Source: Lachancea mirantina (Eukaryota > Ascomycota > Saccharomycetes > Saccharomycetales > Saccharomycetaceae). From it: a stretch of 64,000 bases of DNA. Below, in pieces: positions 57,886 to 64,000 of the stretch (its first letter is position 1; every line of letters begins with the position of its first letter). Made by a program: the position numbers and the translations under genes. The notes beneath the pieces are model-generated. The model searched no databases. It saw only the letters and a program-made list of their open reading frames with translations, and was not told the origin of the DNA. The stretch lies in contig LT598469.1 in NCBI GenBank assembly GCA_900074745.1, positions 62,001-126,000 of the forward strand. Direction: 5' to 3'.

Positions 57886-58873
57886 TTAGTTGCCAGCGTG
57901 TCTCGAAACGGCGCTCGAAAATCCGCGGATATCGGCTGGTGACGTCCGGCAACAGCCGCCGATAGCACTAACACCGCTACAGGTATGCAGTGACAATTTG
58001 GCCCCATAAACCTGTTTGATTTACAGGCGAGAGCCATACTTTCCTGTCTGTTTAATAAATTTCCCCACTGTTAGGATACGCAATCAAACTTAGATGAGGC
58101 AGCTCGTTATGCAATTTACGGACAATGTCTGCAGAGCGACTAGCGTCCTCGCCGTTCTCTCCGATCATAATTAAGTTCAGATTCGGTTTGTTGCCTAGCA
58201 TCTTGACGAGACAGGCGACTTCGTCGACAGCGGATCCGTCCGGCAAGGCGCCGTTGTCATGCCTTGAGAGACTGGCGTAGAAGGGCTCGGCTATGATAGA
58301 GATGTCAGCCGACGAGAAAGTGTGTAGTGCGTAAATGTTGGGATTGTTTCGAAGCCGATTAAATCCAGTTTATCGTTTTCTTTGAAGTTGTTAAGCTGAG
58401 GTTTGAAATAGTTCATATAATCAATGAACTCAGGTTGCTCGCAATAGTCTCCAGAAAATTCTTGGCAGCAATGCGCGCCCCAGCAACCAATGGACCCGAC
58501 GAGTTATCGGTCGTCTCCTACACACTCTCAGCAAAACGCAACAATATTTGTGGGGAGTGTATTATAACCCGCCAGCGTCTGGATATGCGTATTCTCGACA
58601 ATTGACTAAAATCTCGCTTGGTATGCCATTGTCGTTAGCATTTTATATCCAGCAAAAATGAACTCTTCGGGCATTTTGTTCACGAAGATTTTGTCCCCCA
58701 AGAACTCATTTGTCCATAGCTTGGTATTAATAAATGGAGCAGCAGACCAAGCCGGGTGCTCGGCATCAATGCTCCTTTTTTCGAGTTCCGTGCCTTGCCC
58801 ACCGCTGATAACAAACAGTTTCTGGGGTTTTTCGCAACACTTGCTCGATAGATTGTTGTTTCATCTGATCCAT
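57886..58873 (-). pseudogene. Decayed homocysteine S-methyltransferase gene (MHT1/SAM4 family)
   Basis: A nearly full-length (988 bp) but broken copy of the yeast S-methylmethionine/AdoMet-homocysteine methyltransferase gene. The minus strand still encodes, in order but in shifting frames: SGGQGTELEKR and AEHPAWSAAPF (N-terminal substrate region), VGSIGCWGAHC, GDYCEQPEFIDYMNYFKPQL, KLDLIGFETIPT, HNELPHLSLIAYPNSGEIY and IGGCCRTSPADI, which holds the Cys pair of the zinc site. Several frameshifts and at least one in-frame stop (right after SGEIY) separate these pieces. Most blocks remain easy to read, so loss looks fairly recent. The functional enzymes (about 325 residues) recycle methionine. 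Which paralog was the source cannot be told. Confidence 0.9.
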
Positions 58874-59239
58874 CTCTGCTCGATGAGTTGATTTACAACT
58901 TGGATAATGTGAGATTTCTTGCTTTGACAAATAACATCATGGGCAGGAAATTATAACGCAGGTTGAATGAAAGAGAGACAGATGACAGTTATAATTGCGT
59001 GCTGGCAGAATTGGGGAACTTCACCATCCAACAAATTAGAAGCGCTCCCTTTTATAGTAAACTTTTTAAAGTGTCGATGGTCATAATTCAGTTTCCACTT
59101 GATTGAAATTGGAAAATTCTCATCAGTTGTGCGTTGAAGCATTTTCAGAACGGTCAATGAGACTCATAAGCATGCTTATTTGATCATAAGGCGCATACAT
59201 TAACGAGCCTTAGGCAATGGGTTATCTAAGTCACGTGAT
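58874..59239. other. Spacer between the decayed gene and PGM3
   Basis: About 366 bp with the former promoter of the decayed gene and the PGM3 3' end. GTCACGTGAT at 59230-59239 is a Cbf1-type E-box that abuts the PGM3 stop codon. Cbf1 controls methionine genes, so this may be a remnant of regulation of the lost gene, although it lies about 360 bp from its start. Confidence 0.35.
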
Positions 59240-61111
59240 CTAGAACTGAGTAGTCAGTCCATTCACTTCCGGGCGGAACCACTCTCTGCGAAGCACGTCC
59301 CAAAGTAGTTTCGCCAAATGACTTGCATTTTGCGCAGTGTCTGATTGTGCCTCGATGTAGACTTTCAATTTGGGCTCGGTACCAGAACCGCGGATGGTAA
59401 ACCGTACGGTTTCGGAGCCATCTGAGCTCTTCCGAGTAGGAACAACAACGAGTGTCAACATTTGGGATGAGGGATCAACAGGAAGGACAGGTACAAAGTT
59501 GCTGGTGTCCGATTGGAAACCTGTGGTCAAATCTCTGTAGTATGTGACGGCAAACTCCGTTCCTAGATTTTGGCAATAAGTACCGTCCGCAGATACAAAC
59601 GACGCACGAATATCGGCAAAGACTTTGTCTGTTGCAGCTGGTTCTGGAACCACGTAATAACCGTTGTATTCTTTGAAAACTCCATATTTTTGAAAGCCTA
59701 TCTTCAACATATCCAGCGGTGTTTTGCCCTTTTTCAAATAATGAGAGTACATTTGCAGGAACACGAGCGCGGCGCTAATTCCATCCTTATCGTTCTCAAT
59801 ACTGGGAAACATGAAACCTATAGCTTCTTCAAAGGCGAACGAGACGAAATATCCTTGTTCTTCCAGTTGACGGCTCCGATTCCCCAGCCACTTGAACCCG
59901 GTTAATGTTTCCTCATAGTGGAAGCCCTCCATTTGTGCCATGGACTTTATCATTTGCGATGAAACCGTAGAGTTGAGCACGCAGAAAGGCTTGGAGGTCA
60001 CCGAAATGCTTTGCTGCTGTACCTCCCAAAGGAAAAAGGTGAACAGGAAACCGAGTTCGTTCCCACTCAACTGATGCCACTCGTGACCATTTAAAACGGC
60101 GGCAGAAAACCTATCAGCATCCGGATCATTTGCAATCACAAGTGAAATACCCTTTTTCTTGGCCAAATCTAGTGCCATGTCAAGAGCGCCCTTTTCCTCT
60201 GGATTAGGGAAACTAACTGTTGGAAATGAAGGATCGGGTATTTTCTGTGCCTCGACGGTAAGAAAATCCTGCCCTTCCCGCAACCCAAGAGCACTTTGGG
60301 TGGCTTGCTCGAAAATTGAGCTTCCAACGCCATGCATAGGTGTGTATACAAACCACGGTTTGCCCGTGCCTGGCACAACCCGCTCGTAGAGAAGTTTGGA
60401 CGCCAACCTCTCCATATAAGCGCTCTGAGCCTGTTGTCGAACGTCAGAAAGCTTTCCGGCGGTATGAGCCTCCTGGATGATCTTTTGATAATCCCAGATT
60501 CCAGTCCTGGGCTCGAGGTTCGAAAGAATCTTGTCCGCAATTAATTTGTCATGGGGAGGTATGATCTGACACCCATTTGAATAGTAGACTTTGTAACCGT
60601 TGTCATCTTTTGGATTATGGCTGGCAGTAATCATAACACCTGCAGACGCGCCAAATAATCCAATCGAAAAGGGCACCATGGGAGTATGCACCAGCCGATT
60701 CTCATTCTCATCTGACGACCAACACAAATACAGAACCTTAATACCCAGCTGGATGAACGCCGCTGCCGTTATTTCTGCAAATTCTTTGGAATGATATCTA
60801 TGATCATGGCCAATAACAACACTGGCATCAATCGGAAATTGTTCTTTGATGTAAGCTGCTAAGCCTTGAGACGCTTGAAGCACAGTTAACAGGTTCATAC
60901 GGCTGAATCCAGCCTCCATTCGAGCTCTGAGCCCGGCGGTACCAAATGAAATTCGATTATCAAGTCTCTTGTGAAGCTCAGGCCAATTTTCACTGGTGAT
61001 GAGCTGTTTAATCTCTAAAGAAGTATCGGCATTTTGATCTTGTTCAAGCCATAAGTTAACTTTGGATTTCAGAGCGGCTGGCAGCCCAAAGGTCGCTCTT
61101 AAATCTTTCAT
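59240..61111 (-). CDS. PGM3: Phosphoribomutase / phosphoglucomutase-like Pgm3
   Basis: A 623-residue enzyme of the phosphohexomutase family, also called PRM15 (622 in S. cerevisiae, YMR278W). It converts ribose 1-phosphate to ribose 5-phosphate in nucleoside salvage. Conserved parts: the RISFGTAGLRARME block near residue 55, the active-site Ser in TASHNPKDDNGYKVYY (about 160-175), the metal loop NDPDADRF (about 310-317), the sugar-binding EEAIGF and the phosphate-binding RGSGTEPKLKVY near the C-terminus. The longer form with an N-terminal extension sets it apart from PGM1/PGM2. The start is the first ATG. Confidence 0.95.
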   Translation of the reverse strand: MKDLRATFGLPAALKSKVNLWLEQDQNADTSLEIKQLITSENWPELHKRLDNRISFGTAGLRARMEAGFSRMNLLTVLQASQGLAAYIKEQFPIDASVVIGHDHRYHSKEFAEITAAAFIQLGIKVLYLCWSSDENENRLVHTPMVPFSIGLFGASAGVMITASHNPKDDNGYKVYYSNGCQIIPPHDKLIADKILSNLEPRTGIWDYQKIIQEAHTAGKLSDVRQQAQSAYMERLASKLLYERVVPGTGKPWFVYTPMHGVGSSIFEQATQSALGLREGQDFLTVEAQKIPDPSFPTVSFPNPEEKGALDMALDLAKKKGISLVIANDPDADRFSAAVLNGHEWHQLSGNELGFLFTFFLWEVQQQSISVTSKPFCVLNSTVSSQMIKSMAQMEGFHYEETLTGFKWLGNRSRQLEEQGYFVSFAFEEAIGFMFPSIENDKDGISAALVFLQMYSHYLKKGKTPLDMLKIGFQKYGVFKEYNGYYVVPEPAATDKVFADIRASFVSADGTYCQNLGTEFAVTYYRDLTTGFQSDTSNFVPVLPVDPSSQMLTLVVVPTRKSSDGSETVRFTIRGSGTEPKLKVYIEAQSDTAQNASHLAKLLWDVLRREWFRPEVNGLTTQF

Positions 61112-61264
61112 TGGTAGTCACAGTCTCGATTTTTGATGAGTTCATGGACCCTCGAATAACCCAACTTTCAAGATGCCTATAAGGGTAAGCATGAATCATA
61201 GCCCACGGTAGCCTGAGCTTAAATAGAATAAATGAATGCAAATCATGGTAACGTTACATAGTTG

Positions 61265-63442
61265 CTAGTCTCCCAGCTCAAGCAGGAGCTCCGCTTCTAA
61301 GTCTTCATCCTCGCCTCCATCGGTTGAAGGGCCTTGAAACTCGATATGGGGCCGTTTTGGTGAAGGTTCTAACTCAGTAGATAATCTTCTCTTGATTGGG
61401 AAGAAGTCCGTAGTTGGAACATCTTTTGCAGTCGATGCATCGTCATCATGGCTAGCATCAAGCTGCGAGTTTTGTGTGTCATGAGAAAGTTCAGCTTTCG
61501 TTTCGTCATCGTCTTCGTTCAAAAATTCATCCATCTCATCTTCGTCGTCATCTAACCAGGAGTCATTTCCTTCTAAGAGAACCATGTTGGCTTTGGAACG
61601 TTCATCGTTCGTAGCACCTTGTTCAGCTAAGAGATCAATCTTTTTTTTATCTTCGAGTCGTTTCTTGAAAGTAGATAATTCTTCTTCGCTTGCTTCTTGT
61701 TCTACAAGCAACTCATAAGGTCTTTCGTCAACCCGCTCCCATTTGACAAGACACTCAAAAATCCAATCTGGATGTATGACTTTGATTTGTGGATTGAAAC
61801 CCTTGGCAAGACGCGCTTTGAGAGTTCCAGGCGTCTTGGTGATAACGTGGGTTGTCTGGTCATCTATGCCTGAAGAAGTAGCTGCACCAAACATGCTAGT
61901 CCAGAGAACAATGTCAGCGGTGCGGATGTCGGTGCCTAGTGGAATGAGACCTGAAAATACAAAATGACAATCGGCGAAGACCTTTCCCTTAATTTGAGGC
62001 ATGAGAATCTTGATGTCAGGTTCTTCTGAGGCCGACGCGGATTCTAGCACTCGGTAGTATTCCTGATGGACGTGCAATAATATTTTAGACAAGTGCGGGA
62101 GTTCGTCGTCGTCGTCTATGAGTAGTTTTTGGTTATGCAGATGCCTTTGTAATTCGGCAAGTGGCCTGTTTTGTTGCTGAACTTCTAATGATGCGTTATG
62201 CTCGAGTTTTTTTGTTAGGTCTTCCTTCTGTATGGGTCTCTCGGGTTGGCTTTCATCTCTAATTTTATTCAATTTTTCCTCTTGCTTCTTGACCTCCTGG
62301 TCGATTTTCTCTTGAAGCTTCTTCTCATTATCGAGGATGTCTGTTAGAAGCTCTTCTTCTTCTGACTTTTTCCGATGTCTTCTGCCCAAATGAAGCATTG
62401 AGCTTTGCTGCCTAGGCAAGAAATTGGAGTTGATGTCCCCCACACCAACGAAAAAGTCATAGGGCACAACTTTGATAAGGTTTGGACTCCAGTTCCAAAC
62501 ATCTCCTCTATCATCGATGATAACAACCATGGATTGATCCATTGGGAATAGTCTTTCTAGAGATTTATGCGTCAAGGATCCGTTTTCGTTCCGAGATAAA
62601 ATCCGATCCCCAAAAAGCTCGCCAGCTGGATCTATTATTTTGGCAATTTCCAAAGCGTACGCTCTCGTCGCCATAGTGTAGATATGCAGCTCAAAATGCG
62701 GGGAAACTTGATCAAAAAATTCCTTAAGTCCAGGCCGTAGTTTGACGTAGTATTTGCATTTGCGCACCGGTGGTTTTGGACCCATATAAAAAGGTGACAC
62801 AATGACTTCTTCGTCAAGTGAAAACGACTTGATATCTTTCAAAGCATCAAAATTCGGATTCGACGGATCCTGCGACCATTCCTGAATCGTAGGATCGACA
62901 CCGCAATGAATAACAGTCTGGTCCAAATCTACAACAAGTACTAGTTTCTTAAGCTTTCTCAACTGCTTTTGAGCCGTTCTTCCTATCGTCGCCGCCTGAC
63001 GCTCTGAAACCAAGATATTCGTGTTATTGTGCGCCATAGTAAGTTTTGTGTTATACGAAGAGCCCTCTCCCGCATTTTGATCTTCCTCTTCCTCAACAGC
63101 TTTCCCACATACAACACACAGCCCGCCATATGTTACATCGTGAGAACAAGGTTGTTGCACTTCTGCTATTATATGAGACTGGTTCACGAATTCGTCACCG
63201 ACGGCAACATTCAGCGAAACCAAAGTTCCACTAACTGGAGAATCAAACGTACCTACTAAGTCAACTCTTCGTTTTTTCTTGCTATTTTCTTCATCTGGAG
63301 CTGTCACGATATCCTGCAATTCCCAATACTTGTAGACAAAAAGTCGTTGACCCTTTTCAACGGAATTACCCGTCGAAACACATAGCTGCGCTATGGTCAC
63401 AGGATATGGGAGATTACTTGGCAGTCGAATGGGAGTTGTCAT
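61265..63442 (-). CDS. FCP1: RNA polymerase II CTD phosphatase Fcp1
   Basis: A 725-residue nuclear phosphatase (732 in S. cerevisiae) that removes phosphate from Ser2 and other sites of the Pol II C-terminal repeat and so recycles the polymerase. The FCP homology domain starts near residue 160, with the catalytic VDLDQTVIH (Asp172, Asp174, Thr176) and the later IIDDRGDVW. A coiled, Lys/Glu-rich insert (about 355-400) and a BRCT domain (about 485-585, FADCHFVFSGLIPLG to HPDWIFECLVKWERVDERPY) follow. The acidic C-terminus binds TFIIF. First ATG is 63442; upstream there is only a TTG. Matches YMR277W. Confidence 0.96.
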   Translation of the reverse strand: MTTPIRLPSNLPYPVTIAQLCVSTGNSVEKGQRLFVYKYWELQDIVTAPDEENSKKKRRVDLVGTFDSPVSGTLVSLNVAVGDEFVNQSHIIAEVQQPCSHDVTYGGLCVVCGKAVEEEEDQNAGEGSSYNTKLTMAHNNTNILVSERQAATIGRTAQKQLRKLKKLVLVVDLDQTVIHCGVDPTIQEWSQDPSNPNFDALKDIKSFSLDEEVIVSPFYMGPKPPVRKCKYYVKLRPGLKEFFDQVSPHFELHIYTMATRAYALEIAKIIDPAGELFGDRILSRNENGSLTHKSLERLFPMDQSMVVIIDDRGDVWNWSPNLIKVVPYDFFVGVGDINSNFLPRQQSSMLHLGRRHRKKSEEEELLTDILDNEKKLQEKIDQEVKKQEEKLNKIRDESQPERPIQKEDLTKKLEHNASLEVQQQNRPLAELQRHLHNQKLLIDDDDELPHLSKILLHVHQEYYRVLESASASEEPDIKILMPQIKGKVFADCHFVFSGLIPLGTDIRTADIVLWTSMFGAATSSGIDDQTTHVITKTPGTLKARLAKGFNPQIKVIHPDWIFECLVKWERVDERPYELLVEQEASEEELSTFKKRLEDKKKIDLLAEQGATNDERSKANMVLLEGNDSWLDDDEDEMDEFLNEDDDETKAELSHDTQNSQLDASHDDDASTAKDVPTTDFFPIKRRLSTELEPSPKRPHIEFQGPSTDGGEDEDLEAELLLELGD

Positions 63443-63791
63443 CAATCTGATGCTTCTTATATGTTATCATCTGTCCGCTAAGATAGCTCATCTTCGATAA
63501 AATTTTTTTTCTTCCGATGAGCTAGGTTCATCGGACATCAAGTTAAACCCTTCTATATCTTAAATCAACAGCTAGAATTCTCTACTAAGGCTTGGGAACT
63601 TGACCATCATCCATCGAAATATTTTAATCATATCGTGGTCATTACAATGCTTGGTTTTATAGTATAGCTCATGTAGAATATGACCTTCAAAGGTCCGCCC
63701 AGCAACAGATTATCTCAGTGGGACAGTCTTCTTTGGAAATTTTCAAAGTGACACTTCAGTTCTCTTGAGTAATCCTATGCCTGCCGCGAGT
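63443..63791 (-). promoter_or_regulatory. FCP1 upstream region with PAC-like and RRPE-like words
   Basis: About 350 bp. CTCATC (63487-63492) and GATGAG (63516-63521) are PAC cores in opposite orientation, with an AAAATTTTTTTT stretch (63499-63510, RRPE-like) between them, 45-80 bp upstream of the FCP1 ATG. The remainder is the 3' flank of the next gene. Confidence 0.45.
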
Positions 63792-64000
63792 TTAATCGTT
63801 TCCGCGTTTCTCTGGATATATCGGTAAAGCTTCTTCCATAGTTGATTGTCTTTCCGAAAAAAGATCGGGCTCGTTATTTTCATGACCTTCATTAGAATCT
63901 ACCGCCCTCAGGGGACCTGCGCTTTGAGATGCTGTGGAGTTAAGATCATTTTGGAATTCAGCAACCATCATAGAATCTGCTTGTGCCTCTTGCTGTGACG
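63792..64000 (-). CDS. Unidentified gene, 3' end only
   Basis: The last 68 codons of a gene that continues past the right edge; the frame is open to position 64000 and ends in TAA at 63792-63794. The tail is polar and acidic (EGHENNEPDLFSER, ending MEEALPIYPEKRGND), with no domain. By gene order the next minus-strand gene could be the ortholog of TAF8 (YML114C) or DSK2 (YMR276W). The end does not look like the UBA domain that closes Dsk2, so TAF8 is the better guess, unproven. Confidence 0.5.
   Translation of the reverse strand, partial: SQQEAQADSMMVAEFQNDLNSTASQSAGPLRAVDSNEGHENNEPDLFSERQSTMEEALPIYPEKRGND

Noticed and set aside
1-64000. Transposons, LTR remnants, CRISPR arrays or a multi-gene defence or metabolic cluster
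   Set aside because: No terminal repeats, reverse transcriptase or transposase pieces, spacer arrays or clustered unknown genes were seen; nearly every gene has a clear yeast ortholog.

Overview
This window looks like nuclear DNA from a budding yeast of the Saccharomycetaceae that never went through the whole-genome duplication, most likely Lachancea or a close relative. Genes are compact, nearly all intron-free, and read with the standard code. The three introns I find have yeast signals: GTAAGT or GTATGA donors, TACTAAC or TTCTAAC branch points, and AG ends. The strongest evidence is gene order. Genes that lie on two sister chromosome regions in Saccharomyces cerevisiae are interleaved here as single copies. 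The genus call is inference from gene order and moderate base composition.

Left block (about 3.4-29.2 kb): PFF1, HEM12, VMS1, RDH54, HSP26, a YBR071W-like gene, ALG14, TPI1, DET1, an intron-bearing thioredoxin-fold gene, a TAT1/BAP-type amino-acid permease, KRS1, TRM7, RSM10, a YBR062C-like RING protein with an intron, and ECM2. It merges S. cerevisiae YBR061-074 with YDR037-051. Further left are the 3' end of an endo-1,3-beta-glucanase gene (DSE4/ENG1 type) and a divergent TPR protein with a Cyc8-like look.

A gene-poor 1.5 kb stretch (29.2-30.7 kb) is the junction to the right block (30.7-63.4 kb): DSS1, a YML119W-position gene, MRPL33, NGL2, YKU70, RIT1, AEP2, GPI12, an IZH1/IZH4-type PAQR protein, CAT8, NAB6, ATR1, VAN1 (with an unreported-looking first intron), PGM3 and FCP1, then the 3' end of an unidentified gene. 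This merges YMR277-287 with YML115-119. Between VAN1 and PGM3 lies an almost full-length but decayed homocysteine S-methyltransferase gene (MHT1/SAM4 family).

The content is ordinary housekeeping: heme synthesis, glycolysis, sugar-phosphate metabolism, N-glycosylation and GPI anchors, mannan synthesis, tRNA charging and modification, splicing, transcription (FCP1, CAT8), DNA repair (RDH54, YKU70), mitochondrial translation and RNA decay (RSM10, MRPL33, AEP2, DSS1), and stress or nutrient response (HSP26, permease, ATR1). I see no tRNA or rRNA gene, centromere, LTR element, DNA transposon or CRISPR array. I did not find a new multi-gene system. The best leads are the VAN1 intron, the decayed methyltransferase gene, upstream reading frames at CAT8, HEM12 and ATR1, the thioredoxin-fold protein without a CxxC motif, and a repeated AGGCAC array ahead of the TPR gene.
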